Below, piece by piece: positions 24,686 to 32,892 of a DNA stretch of 44,324 nt. The notes below the pieces were generated by a model that searched no databases, was not told the origin of the DNA, and worked only from the letters and a program-made list of their open reading frames with translations. The stretch's first letter is position 1. The number at the start of each line of letters is the position of its first letter. The translations under genes and the position numbers were made by a program. Source of the stretch: a virus; the IMG/VR virus record IMGVR_UViG_3300048023_000188, positions 1-44,324 of that record; one strand, given 5' to 3'.

Positions 24686-24699
24686 AGTTTCCTCCTTTA

Positions 24700-24969
24700 T
24701 TAAGCAAGTTTAGTTTTAGAAGCCCCTTTATGGCGACCTCTAATTCTATTTATAATAGATTTAACTCTAGTATAATCAATATTTCTAAAAAAGTCAATGG
24801 TGGTTGTTACTAAAAATAATGATACAAACACAGGTAATGCATTTGTATCTTTATCATAATATCCAAGGTCAAATAATAGTCCTACTATTATAACTGTTGG
24901 TATGTAACAAGCTACAGCTATTGCAACTAATTTAAAAATATAGTTTCTAATTTTTTTTAGAATTTCCAT
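24700..24969 (-). CDS. Small two-helix membrane protein
   Basis: 89 aa. Hydrophobic segments lie at about 12-33 (KLVAIAVACYIPTVIIVGLL) and 45-58 (ALPVFVSLFLVTTT), with a strongly basic C-terminus (RIRGRHKGASKTK), so a cytoplasmic tail is likely. It overlaps the outer-membrane-like gene upstream by 13 bases. No family was recognised. A role at the host inner membrane, such as lysis control or exclusion of other phages, is possible but not shown. Confidence 0.7.
   Translation of the reverse strand: MEILKKIRNYIFKLVAIAVACYIPTVIIVGLLFDLGYYDKDTNALPVFVSLFLVTTTIDFFRNIDYTRVKSIINRIRGRHKGASKTKLA
24747..24754 (-). promoter_or_regulatory. Late promoter candidate upstream of hsp20
   Basis: Exact TATAAATA within the membrane-protein gene, about 62 bases before the hsp20 ATG. 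It is followed by GAA rather than GTA. It lies in coding sequence, so chance is possible. Confidence 0.45.
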
Positions 24970-25322
24970 TTAGTCTTAATTTCTATTTTATGTGAATTAT
25001 TTGAATCATGAAATTCTGTTCCTTCCCACTTTCCTTTCCATGAAAAGTTATCTGTAATTTTTTTACTGAAACCGAATTGATATGATGTTCCTGCTTTGCC
25101 ATCAAAGATATCAGAACCATGTCTAACTTCTTCTACAACGCCTAATTCACCATATAATTTAAGACCATCTAAATTCCAACTATTGCCGAATCGAATATGA
25201 TTAATTGTCTTATCATAATTTGTGTCTTTCATTTTGAATTCATGTTTTGACATTATATAAGGACCAGAGAAGGCCACACTTGATAGGGATAAAAGTAAGG
25301 GTACGATTAATACTTTTTTCAT
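24957..25322 (-). CDS. Exported small outer-membrane-like beta protein
   Basis: 121 aa with a clear signal peptide: MKK, a hydrophobic core VLIVPLLLSLSSVAFS, and likely cleavage before Gly20. The mature part alternates polar and aromatic residues in strands (LYGELGVVEEV, YQFGFSKKI, FSWKGKWEG) and ends in Phe, as outer-membrane barrels do. About 100 residues is short for a full barrel, so it may be a fragment of a host porin-like protein or a small barrel. GGAGT precedes the ATG. It may alter the host surface, for instance receptor masking or superinfection exclusion (inference). Confidence 0.75.
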   Translation of the reverse strand: MKKVLIVPLLLSLSSVAFSGPYIMSKHEFKMKDTNYDKTINHIRFGNSWNLDGLKLYGELGVVEEVRHGSDIFDGKAGTSYQFGFSKKITDNFSWKGKWEGTEFHDSNNSHKIEIKTKWKF

Positions 25323-25393
25323 AATAACTCCTTTTTTTAATCAAAAATATTTAGTATTTAAAAACTCTATTTTGTGTTAAACTTTTGTTAAGT

Positions 25394-25825
25394 TTATCTT
25401 CTCATCTTTGATAAATCTTTCGCATGTTCTTCATCAAAAATAGGTACAAGATTTGACTTGTGTAATATACCAATACCAATAAGTTTTCTTTCACCATCAT
25501 ATACTTTAGGTTCTTTCTTCGCACACACATGAGGTTCTACTTTAGTTTCTGTTCTAGATGGTGTTACTCTATTGTTAATCATAGGTTCGCCTACATATTG
25601 GCCTCTGTCTTTCTTTTTAGATTTGAGTTTACCGAATCTGAATTTTATATATGTGTCAAAATCCATCACCATGATAGGTGCTAGATGTGGGTCTTTTTTA
25701 TATTTCTTATTATGAAGTCTATGGTCTTCTTTTAATTCGACCATCTTCGCCTTCGTAATTTTGACTTTTGTTTTCTTGGTATTTAGGCTAGTCATGCCTG
25801 GTACCAAGTGCATACTTTTTGGCAT
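25394..25825 (-). CDS. Unrecognised basic protein
   Basis: 143 aa, Lys-rich with no membrane segment. KVKITKAKMVELKEDHRLHNKKYK in residues 20-44 is strongly basic, which suggests nucleic-acid contact. No catalytic motif was recognised. It has its own perfect sigma70 promoter. The ATG at 25825 lies only two or three bases after the expected RNA start and has no ribosome site; Met5 or Met11 are alternative starts, also without a good site. It is probably early, of unknown function. Confidence 0.65.
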   Translation of the reverse strand: MPKSMHLVPGMTSLNTKKTKVKITKAKMVELKEDHRLHNKKYKKDPHLAPIMVMDFDTYIKFRFGKLKSKKKDRGQYVGEPMINNRVTPSRTETKVEPHVCAKKEPKVYDGERKLIGIGILHKSNLVPIFDEEHAKDLSKMRR

Positions 25826-25834
25826 ATAGTCTAT

Positions 25835-25863
25835 ATTATAGGATACTTTGAAATCTTTGTCAA
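25835..25863 (-). promoter_or_regulatory. Consensus sigma70 promoter before 25394-25825
   Basis: TTGACA (25858-25863), 17-base spacer, TATAAT (25835-25840). It sits in the 54-base gap below the nucleotidyltransferase-cupin gene. The predicted transcript starts almost at the first ATG. Confidence 0.88.
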
Positions 25864-25879
25864 GCTATTTCTTCACTTT

Positions 25880-26758
25880 TTAATCACAATAACCATCATC
25901 TTCTTGACTTCTGAGACCAATATATGTTCCACCCTCGTTTTTGACTGGTTTTTCATCAATATATTCTCTCACAATATCTTCTTCTACACACTCTTCCCCA
26001 TATTGACACTCTAGAATATGAACAGGTTCATCTGATATATTTTTTGCATGGTGCCATTGACCAATAGGTATTAAAAATGATTGTTGATGTGCCTTGTGTA
26101 TAATACCATTTACAACTACTTCACCTTTCATGACATACCATAATTCGTTTCTCTTATTATGATATTGATTTGATAATGATTTGCCAGGTTCGATTACTAA
26201 TTCTTTTACTTTTACTTCTTTACCTATTTCATGTATTACTCTATAGTAACCCCAATTTCTTATTGTTCTTGTATTCTTAAAATCTTCTAGAATTGAACTA
26301 GATGAATTTTTCTTATAATCACCACCTACACCAAATTCAAAACTAACTGTTTTATCTTTTTTATATTTTTCTAATTCTGGTATGTTTTCTTCTGTTCTAT
26401 CACCCCCATTACAAAAAGTTAATGGTATATGAAACTTATTATTAAATGGGTCCTTGTATAACTCTTTTACTTTTTCTATTGCATGACAAGCTGTATCATC
26501 TGAATCATCAAATGTAATAACATGGTCTACACAATATAATTCATTTAAAATTGCAACTCTTTCTTCTAATGGCATAAATGGTCTACCTTTTTTTCTTGTT
26601 AACCATTCATCTGAGTTTACACCTACAACCAAATACTCTGCTAAATGGGATGCTGATTTGAGATATTGAATATGGCCTGAATGTATTGGGTCAAAACCAC
26701 CTGTTACAAGTGCAATACTTTTAGGGTGATGTCTATGTCTATTATCTGTTATTTTCAT
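25880..26758 (-). CDS. Nucleotidyltransferase-cupin fusion
   Basis: 292 aa from the ATG at 26758; the longer ORF needs a TTG start. Residues about 12-150 are a HldE/RfaE-like cytidylyltransferase domain: TGGFDPIHSGHIQYL at 19-33 and NSDEWLTRKKGRP. Residues about 180-275 are a cupin like the C-terminal isomerase half of ManC: SNQYHNKRNELWYV, GEVVVNG and WHHAKN. Together they suggest activation and isomerisation of a sugar phosphate into a nucleotide sugar. Its neighbours include a glycosyltransferase, which fits a sugar-transfer pathway to DNA, a virion protein or host envelope. The domains are clear; the sugar is unknown. Confidence 0.8.
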   Translation of the reverse strand: MKITDNRHRHHPKSIALVTGGFDPIHSGHIQYLKSASHLAEYLVVGVNSDEWLTRKKGRPFMPLEERVAILNELYCVDHVITFDDSDDTACHAIEKVKELYKDPFNNKFHIPLTFCNGGDRTEENIPELEKYKKDKTVSFEFGVGGDYKKNSSSSILEDFKNTRTIRNWGYYRVIHEIGKEVKVKELVIEPGKSLSNQYHNKRNELWYVMKGEVVVNGIIHKAHQQSFLIPIGQWHHAKNISDEPVHILECQYGEECVEEDIVREYIDEKPVKNEGGTYIGLRSQEDDGYCD

Positions 26759-26873
26759 TAATAAACCATTTATAAAATTTTTTATCTGCAAACCATAACT
26801 TTTTTACACTCATGGGTACAATGCTCATATGTATAAAAGATTTAATTAATTCGTAATCTTTTTCTCTAATCAT
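26742..26873 (-). CDS. Small 43-aa coupled ORF
   Basis: A 43-aa peptide (starts MIREKDYELIK, ends WFINENNR) that fills the gap between the methylase-like gene and the nucleotidyltransferase. Its ATG overlaps the upstream stop (ATGA at 26870-26873) and its end overlaps the next start by 17 bases, the packing seen for real genes here. It is amphipathic with several aromatic residues. No similarity recognised. Confidence 0.55.
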   Translation of the reverse strand: MIREKDYELIKSFIHMSIVPMSVKKLWFADKKFYKWFINENNR

Positions 26874-27964
26874 TTTTGAAATATAAATGTAGGTTCAAAT
26901 TTTCTACCTGCAATATCTGGTCTAGTAAACTCGCCCATGTATTGTTGTTTTTGTTTTACTTCTGTTACACCATCTAAAGAACCTTGTTCTACTTTACCTT
27001 GTTGAGTAGATAAAGATAACCACCAAGTGTCTGTATGTTTAAAACCAGATTCAATTGCAAGTCTAACTGTGTCTTCTTCAAATGTTTTATATTGTTTTGT
27101 GTTTGCAACATTTAATGCAAGATACTTACCTGTCTTTAATCCTTTGTATGCATTTTCAATTGTCTTTCTTAAAAACTTTTCTTTCCATATTTCAGATGTA
27201 TCAAACTTAATACTTGACTGTTCTGGTTCATCACCGTATGCTTCCCAACCAAAGTAAGGTGGACTTGTAAATACAAAATCTAAACTTTCATCTTCAGGTA
27301 TATAAGTCTCACTACCTTGTCTAAGTAATGTGTATTGTTTATCACAACGACCATAGTCATACATAATTTTTTCTAATCCTTCGTAAGTAGGTATACATGG
27401 GTCTGTGCCTACATAATTAACACCTGCTAAAATAGCACCAAGTAATCTACCACCATAACCCATACTAGGGTCCCAAACTACTCCTGCCTTTGTGCCTTCA
27501 AGAGGACTATCTACATCACAAAATATATTATACATGGCGGCTGCGGCTGTAGGTCTAAAGTTAGATACCATCTGTGTGCCAGAGTATCTTCTTAACATTG
27601 ACCTCATATCTGAATCTGATACTTCATAATGTTCTCTTTTTGTAAAGAATGTGCCTGATAATATTTTGTTAATACCTTTCTTTAAGTGTTCTTCATCTTC
27701 CCATATTTCCATAGGTGTTCTCATCTTACCACACTTTATTGCCCAAGCATGTTCCATGTATGACCATGCAAGTGATAAACCATTAGGGTTTTGTTTGATA
27801 ATCTTTTGTCTTCTGTCTATAATAGATTCTAGTTTTGTGTTCATTAGAACACTAAATTTTTCATCACGCCACTTTTTATCAGTATTGTAATATGGAAAAC
27901 CTCGTTCCTTAAATCTATTATAAACATCTATGATGTCTTCATTATTTGCCATTACTTTACTCAT
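26870..27964 (-). CDS. DNA-methylase-like protein with TSPPYF motif, paralogue
   Basis: 364 aa. The SAM-site-like segment WDPSMGYGGRLLGA, then GTDPC, occurs near residues 163-190 and TSPPYFGWEAYGDE near 232. This is the same order as in the 450-aa protein at 15752, including a preceding NFRPTAAAAMYNI versus QFKPNVAKAIYQM element, so the two look paralogous. The target base would be A or C at an amino group, or an altered chemistry. No restriction enzyme is adjacent. It overlaps the glycosyltransferase upstream by eight bases. Confidence 0.78.
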   Translation of the reverse strand: MSKVMANNEDIIDVYNRFKERGFPYYNTDKKWRDEKFSVLMNTKLESIIDRRQKIIKQNPNGLSLAWSYMEHAWAIKCGKMRTPMEIWEDEEHLKKGINKILSGTFFTKREHYEVSDSDMRSMLRRYSGTQMVSNFRPTAAAAMYNIFCDVDSPLEGTKAGVVWDPSMGYGGRLLGAILAGVNYVGTDPCIPTYEGLEKIMYDYGRCDKQYTLLRQGSETYIPEDESLDFVFTSPPYFGWEAYGDEPEQSSIKFDTSEIWKEKFLRKTIENAYKGLKTGKYLALNVANTKQYKTFEEDTVRLAIESGFKHTDTWWLSLSTQQGKVEQGSLDGVTEVKQKQQYMGEFTRPDIAGRKFEPTFIFQK

Positions 27965-28943
27965 TAATTTTTTTCATTAGTTGTTCGTTAAAGGTATCAT
28001 AAATTTCATCCTTTGTCAAGAGTGATTGACTATGTGAATAATTTATTTCTTCAAACTTATTTTTATAATCCACATCAAATATCTTGTCTTGAAATTCTTC
28101 AGCACTTTCTACTCTTTGCCAATCATCTTTTACTAATATACCTGTTGAATCATAATCTTTATATACCATAGGTATTATACCACATGCAATCGCCTCATGA
28201 TATCTAGATGTTGTTGCTGTATTGTCTTTCCAATTGAAACATAGTGTATATCTTGATTTTGATAATGGGTCTAATATATTTCTCATCTTATCAGGTTTCA
28301 TATCTCTTTTAACTGTAGAAAATCTTCCTATAAATCTTGTGCGATATCTTCCCATACCTTCTTGCAAGTCTTTCAGTATGGTATGTCTTTGGTCACCACT
28401 TTCTACACCACCTACATCCCTTCTTTTTTCTGTACCCCAATATGAAAATAAAAAAGGTTTTTTAGATGTATCTATGTTTTCATCTTTTATAAAATGATAT
28501 TTTAATTGATGTAGATTTCCAGGTATATCTGTTTCATCTATTGTAGAAAACTTCCCTATATGATTATCTTTAAATGTATAATTTCTATATAAATCTTCAG
28601 TATCACCTCTGTCTGAACGGAGTATAATAATATGTTTATTTTTTAATTCAGGAAAATGTTCTTTAATTGCTGTAGTAGATTTCTCTAAATTTTTGGGGTC
28701 AATATAATTAGGTATATGATAATGAAATTCATTTTCACTAGGTATTATTATAATATCACTATCTGATAAGTGTTCAGGATTTCTACGGTTTGCTTTATTA
28801 AAACCAAAATTATAATATCCATAACTAAATTCAGGATGGTCTAATTGAAATCTATTTAGTAGATAACAAAATGAATCTATTATACAGTCTAGTGGTCTTT
28901 TATAATTTACGCCACTTCTTAGTCGTGCAATTGATATCTTCAT
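27957..28943 (-). CDS. Glycosyltransferase, GT-B / exostosin-like
   Basis: 328 aa from the ATG at 28943, which overlaps the PLP enzyme stop as ATGA; the longer ORF start lies within that gene. The C-terminal half has a GT-B-type nucleotide-sugar site: LSKSRYTLCFNW, then SRYHEAIACGIIPMVY at about 255-270, typical of exostosin-like and related transferases. The N-terminal half is a Rossmann-like domain (DIIIIPSENEF, HIIILRSDRGD). No signal peptide or membrane anchor, so it acts in the cytoplasm. Acceptors could be modified DNA bases or virion or host glycans. The sugar-handling fusion is two genes downstream. Confidence 0.75.
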   Translation of the reverse strand: MKISIARLRSGVNYKRPLDCIIDSFCYLLNRFQLDHPEFSYGYYNFGFNKANRRNPEHLSDSDIIIIPSENEFHYHIPNYIDPKNLEKSTTAIKEHFPELKNKHIIILRSDRGDTEDLYRNYTFKDNHIGKFSTIDETDIPGNLHQLKYHFIKDENIDTSKKPFLFSYWGTEKRRDVGGVESGDQRHTILKDLQEGMGRYRTRFIGRFSTVKRDMKPDKMRNILDPLSKSRYTLCFNWKDNTATTSRYHEAIACGIIPMVYKDYDSTGILVKDDWQRVESAEEFQDKIFDVDYKNKFEEINYSHSQSLLTKDEIYDTFNEQLMKKINE

Positions 28944-29692
28944 TTGCCTACATTCCAAAATAATGAACCTGGTTTTGCCTGTTCTCTCATAATCTTCCAA
29001 GCCTTAGCGTCATAAGTAGGTACACTTGGGAATGGTGGCATGTCTTCTTCTTTTACTTCTTGTGTAAATTTTAAATGCGACCTATGTAATATTGCACGAC
29101 CTACTTCATATTGTTTCATTGTATGTCCAACAGATACTACATGTACATCTTTATCAGGAAATGCCATTTGCAATCCTCTTGTTAATGTGCCACTAGAACC
29201 TACTGACCATATTTCACTTACATTAATATTGTAATCTGTTTCTATTGTTTTTGCCAAGTCTCTTATATCTTCTCTTACTCTGTTATCATCTAAACCTAAT
29301 TGTAATAATCTTCTGTTTACAGGGTCTTCATTGTAATAATCTAATGCTCTTTTCTTTGTAACTTGTAACATACCATTTGGCACCCAACGAATATCAGCAC
29401 CATATTCTAATGCTTTCTTTTGATACTCATGCAAGTTTTCCATATTTCTTTTTGCCATAAAGAATGTTGCCTTGGCACCATATGCTTTTGCTTGAAGTGT
29501 GATTGACATTTGGGCATACCCATTTGCTGGACACCCACCATATACAAATTCATTTGCACCCTCTGACATTTCTTCACGAATCAGTCTATCTGCAAATCTT
29601 CTTTTAGAACCACCTTCTAATAGGTCATCACGAACAACATAAAATCCTTCATGTTCTTCTATTACTAGTTTTGGAAATTCATATTGTTTCAT
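28940..29692 (-). CDS. PLP-dependent enzyme, ACC-deaminase/cysteine desulfhydrase-like
   Basis: 250 aa, a compact fold-type II PLP enzyme. VVRDDLLEGGSKRRFADRL puts the Schiff-base lysine at about K30, as in ACC deaminase and D-cysteine desulfhydrase. GGCPANGYAQM near 53-63 matches the substrate loop, and GSSGTLTRGL near 165 the phosphate-binding turn. It is shorter than stand-alone family members (about 330 aa), lacking part of the C-terminal region. ATGA overlaps on both sides place it with the glycosyltransferase and methylase-like genes. It may act on an amino-acid substrate or, by analogy with phage DNA hypermodification, on a base adduct (inference). Confidence 0.78.
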   Translation of the reverse strand: MKQYEFPKLVIEEHEGFYVVRDDLLEGGSKRRFADRLIREEMSEGANEFVYGGCPANGYAQMSITLQAKAYGAKATFFMAKRNMENLHEYQKKALEYGADIRWVPNGMLQVTKKRALDYYNEDPVNRRLLQLGLDDNRVREDIRDLAKTIETDYNINVSEIWSVGSSGTLTRGLQMAFPDKDVHVVSVGHTMKQYEVGRAILHRSHLKFTQEVKEEDMPPFPSVPTYDAKAWKIMREQAKPGSLFWNVGK

Positions 29693-29892
29693 TTGTATTT
29701 AAAAACATACTTTGACCATAGATAACTTCTTGTAATACCTACAACTGTAAATATCAATGCAAGATGAAACATTACCCATACATCAATGTATATACCATAG
29801 AATGGAAATATTGTTAATTGTATTATAATAGAAAGTATTAATCCACTTCCTATATCTAAGCTTCTATGTATTAAATGTTTTGTGTTTGTCAT
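29689..29892 (-). CDS. Small membrane protein (DUF7220-like)
   Basis: 67 aa with two hydrophobic segments, about 14-32 (SGLILSIIIQLTIFPFYG) and 38-56, then TRSYLWSKYVF. The pattern, ending in R-S-Y-x-x-x-x-x-F after the second helix, resembles a phage membrane family I recall as DUF7220. It overlaps the PLP gene by ATGA. Function unknown in the family. Confidence 0.65.
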   Translation of the reverse strand: MTNTKHLIHRSLDIGSGLILSIIIQLTIFPFYGIYIDVWVMFHLALIFTVVGITRSYLWSKYVFKYK

Positions 29893-29895
29893 AAT

Positions 29896-30087
29896 CTAAA
29901 AATATAATTTAACTACTATTGCAAGTACACATGCTAGTATTATCAATTCTACTACACTTACTTCGGGTCGTAAATATTTTGTTCTAATATGTAACCAATT
30001 TGTAAGTCTATCATATGCACTAGGATTGTTATGCATGTAAATAACAAAAAAGAATATTACAAATAATGGTATACTAAGAATTAGCAT
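29896..30087 (-). CDS. Small membrane protein
   Basis: 63 aa with a hydrophobic N-terminal segment (LILSIPLFVIFFFVIYM) and another near the C-terminus (ELIILACVLAIVVKLYF), joined by a polar, basic loop. It overlaps the deformylase gene by 14 bases. No family was recognised. A signal-anchor topology with both ends near the membrane is likely. Confidence 0.6.
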   Translation of the reverse strand: MLILSIPLFVIFFFVIYMHNNPSAYDRLTNWLHIRTKYLRPEVSVVELIILACVLAIVVKLYF

Positions 30088-30661
30088 TTATTCTTCTTGA
30101 ATACTCATTCATTTTTTTACCTGCTTTTTTAAATGCTCTGTCAAGTTTTAATTGACTTGCATGTTCTGTAAAGTTTCTACCAAGTATGTGGTCATATTCA
30201 TGTTGAAATGCCCTACTCATCATACCATCTAAGTTTGCCTCTTTTAAATCACCATTCTCATCTTCATATTTTACCACGACTTTTCTAGGTCTTTTTAAAG
30301 GTAAGAATACAAAGGGAAATGTTAGACAACCCTCTGTCATGAGAATCTTCTCATCACTTGTAGACACTATTATAGGATTAAAACAATGAATTGTCAAGCC
30401 TGATTCAACTTGTGGGTGGCCGCCAATAACGAAATAATTAAAGGGTAGACCTACTTGATTACAGGTTAAACCTATACCACCATACTTTTTCATGGTATCA
30501 TACATTTTTTCAGATAATTCTTTTCTATCTTTAAATCCTTCATCTGCCAACATATCATCACTAAAAGGTGCAATCGCACTTTGTACTCTTGGGTCTGATG
30601 GTGGTAGCAATTCTAATTCTTTATTTTTTTCTAAACTGCCTATGTCTACTTCATTTGTCAT
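30074..30661 (-). CDS. def: Peptide deformylase
   Basis: 195 aa. The three family motifs are present: GIGLTCNQVG (62-71; usual GxGxAAxQ, with Thr-Cys for Ala-Ala), EGCLT (110-114) and QHEYDH (153-158) with the metal-binding Cys and His residues intact. It removes the formyl group from new proteins. Phage forms are known from marine T4-like phages and thought to favour phage protein or photosystem turnover. It is longer than the minimal phage version (about 130-150 aa) because of an N-terminal extension. A perfect sigma70 promoter lies within it. Confidence 0.93.
   Translation of the reverse strand: MTNEVDIGSLEKNKELELLPPSDPRVQSAIAPFSDDMLADEGFKDRKELSEKMYDTMKKYGGIGLTCNQVGLPFNYFVIGGHPQVESGLTIHCFNPIIVSTSDEKILMTEGCLTFPFVFLPLKRPRKVVVKYEDENGDLKEANLDGMMSRAFQHEYDHILGRNFTEHASQLKLDRAFKKAGKKMNEYSRRINANS
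30369..30397 (-). promoter_or_regulatory. Internal consensus sigma70 promoter within def
   Basis: TTGACA (30392-30397), 17-base spacer, TATAAT (30369-30374) in the coding sequence of the deformylase gene. It could add transcription of the small membrane proteins, PLP enzyme and sugar genes downstream, which otherwise depend on the gp55 promoter more than 4 kb away. Confidence 0.6.
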
Positions 30662-31196
30662 TCTGCACCTCTACTAAGTTTATATTTAATACTATTCTTC
30701 TATCAAAATTTACAGGTTTACTACTAGCATGATAGATATTCCCCTCAAACATTACTGCTGAATTTTCTTTAGGTATATTTTGTTCTTTTGGATTATTTTC
30801 ATTATCATAAAAACATGTAGGACCATCAGTACTATTTAAGTAAAATAAAATAACTTTATGTTCTTCTGTAGAATCAACATGTGAGTTATTTGTTAGAGGA
30901 GTGCCAATATTAGTGGTCATACCCCACCTTAAACGAATCACTTCATATTCATCAAGTTTAAATTTATCTTTCATTATATTTGCTATTTGTAAAGTTTTAT
31001 CATTATACCAAGAATTAGCTTCTTTATTTCTCATTGTAGTATGATGAAATGAATATGTTCTGTTTCTATTACTATCTGGTACATTTCCATGTGCTGAGTT
31101 CCACAAATAATACCAAGGAAAATTAAATGAAGTAACTTCTGAAAATACTTCTTTAAAAAGTTTTTTAGGTAATATATTTTCTTTTCTTTTAAACAT
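30651..31196 (-). CDS. Fe(II)/2-oxoglutarate oxygenase-like protein
   Basis: 181 aa. NSHVDST near residue 104 supplies the H-x-D iron ligands, and IYHASS near 155 the distal His. RRIVLNINL near 166 provides the 2OG-binding Arg, separated in the usual order by the strand VILFYLNSTDGPT. These are the marks of the prolyl-4-hydroxylase-type double-stranded beta-helix. It overlaps gp46 downstream (8 bases) and def (11 bases). Substrate unknown. Confidence 0.8.
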   Translation of the reverse strand: MFKRKENILPKKLFKEVFSEVTSFNFPWYYLWNSAHGNVPDSNRNRTYSFHHTTMRNKEANSWYNDKTLQIANIMKDKFKLDEYEVIRLRWGMTTNIGTPLTNNSHVDSTEEHKVILFYLNSTDGPTCFYDNENNPKEQNIPKENSAVMFEGNIYHASSKPVNFDRRIVLNINLVEVQNDK

Positions 31197-32892
31197 CTTC
31201 TAGTTTTGTAAAGTTGTGTTCTTTGTCAAACTTAATTATATTTGTAAACTTATCAAATAGTATATCACCTTTGTGCGATATGATAAAGACATTTTCGTTT
31301 GACATTGTTCCTATGATTTTAAAAAAGTCTTCTGTACCTTGTCCGTCTAGACTACTATCAAATATTTCATCTAATATTAATAGATTTGTATTGGCACTAT
31401 TTTTCATTTTTGCAATTGCACGCCAGGTAAAGACTAATGCTAAATCTATTCTCATTTTTTCACCTTCACTAAAACTATTATAATTAAAAGTGTCTCTATG
31501 TCTACTCTTAACTGTCTCATTAAATTCTTCATCTAATGTAAATGATACAAAGAAATCCATTGATTGTAAAAACTTGTTTATCAATTGATTCATAATAGGT
31601 AAATACTTTCTAATAATTTTAGACCTTGCACCCTTATCAGATAATATTTCTCTGACTACATCTACATAATCTTTTTCTTCTTCCACCTTTTTTAAATCTT
31701 CTGATAATTGGTCTAAGTCTGTTTTTAATGTTTCTAATTGTTTTTCCAAATCTTCTACAGATTCTCCACTTTGTACATCTAATTCAACTTCATCTGAGTG
31801 TTTTTTAATGCCTTCTAGTGAAGTATTGATTTTAGTTATATCAATATTTAATTGTTGTATCTTTTTAGATACAGCATCCATTTCTGTCAATTGTGTTTCT
31901 ACTTTTGTAACTTCACCCAATAAATCTTTTAGTCCTGATTGTAATTTAGTTATAGTTTCTTTTTCTTCTTCTGCCTTTTTAGATTTTAAGTCTGAAGGTA
32001 TTTTTTGTGTGCATGTAGGACATTCATCATGAGTTTCAAAAAATGATAATGTCTGTTTATGAGATTCTAAATTGTTTTCTATTTTAGATTCTAATTTGGA
32101 TAATTGTTTTGATTTTTTATCAACTTCAGGTTTTGATTTTAAGATTTCTTGTTGTTTTGCGATATCTTCATTCAATTTCTGTAATTCTTGTCTATACTTT
32201 CTATCTGCCTCTTGATTTTGTTCAATTTTTAAACGATATCGTTCCTCGGTGGCGCTAGTGCGTGTTTTTAACGACTTCAGATGTTCGCCTTGTAATGATA
32301 CCTTTTGTTCTATTAAATCACGATTATGGCGAACCTCGGTAACTTTTTTTGCCAATTCTCCCTGTTTACTTCGTAAAATCAGGTCCATTTGTGTAAAAAC
32401 CTTAATATCAAGAATTTCTTCAACTACATCTCTCCTGTATCGTGCTTTCATCTTCATAAAGGGTTCGTAAGATGAGGAACCTAATAATACGACTTGAATA
32501 AAAGAACGATAATTCAGTTTCATAATATTTTGTTCTAGATATTTTTGATAATCTATTGTAGAAGCATCCTGATTTATTAATTGGTCATTTTTATAGATTT
32601 CAAACTTATTAGGTTTGATACTTCTAACTACTCTATAATTAATTGTGCCTACTGAAAATTCTATTTGAACTTTACAATCACTACCATTTATTGTATTCAC
32701 CATTTGTTCTTTTTTAATAATTCTAAATGGTCTATTAAACAATACAAAACAGAGAGCATCCAATAGAGTAGATTTGCCTGAACCATTTTTACCTATAATT
32801 AGATTTGTTGGATGTCTGTTCAGTTTGATTTCTATAGGTGTATTACCAGTAGACAAGAAATTTTGCCATGATATAGTTTTAAAGTGTATCAC
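31189..32892 (-). CDS. 46: Recombination nuclease subunit gp46 (Rad50/SbcC-like)
   Basis: 567 aa (T4: 560). Walker A GKNGSGKS is near residue 35. Long coiled coils flank a zinc hook CPTC near 290, and the C-terminal ABC signature FSEGEKMRIDLA is near 470 with Walker B LLILDEIFD near 508. With gp47 it resects DNA ends for recombination-dependent replication and host DNA breakdown. The start is GTG at 32892, in a GTGA overlap with the gp47 stop. Confidence 0.96.
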   Translation of the reverse strand: MIHFKTISWQNFLSTGNTPIEIKLNRHPTNLIIGKNGSGKSTLLDALCFVLFNRPFRIIKKEQMVNTINGSDCKVQIEFSVGTINYRVVRSIKPNKFEIYKNDQLINQDASTIDYQKYLEQNIMKLNYRSFIQVVLLGSSSYEPFMKMKARYRRDVVEEILDIKVFTQMDLILRSKQGELAKKVTEVRHNRDLIEQKVSLQGEHLKSLKTRTSATEERYRLKIEQNQEADRKYRQELQKLNEDIAKQQEILKSKPEVDKKSKQLSKLESKIENNLESHKQTLSFFETHDECPTCTQKIPSDLKSKKAEEEKETITKLQSGLKDLLGEVTKVETQLTEMDAVSKKIQQLNIDITKINTSLEGIKKHSDEVELDVQSGESVEDLEKQLETLKTDLDQLSEDLKKVEEEKDYVDVVREILSDKGARSKIIRKYLPIMNQLINKFLQSMDFFVSFTLDEEFNETVKSRHRDTFNYNSFSEGEKMRIDLALVFTWRAIAKMKNSANTNLLILDEIFDSSLDGQGTEDFFKIIGTMSNENVFIISHKGDILFDKFTNIIKFDKEHNFTKLEDV

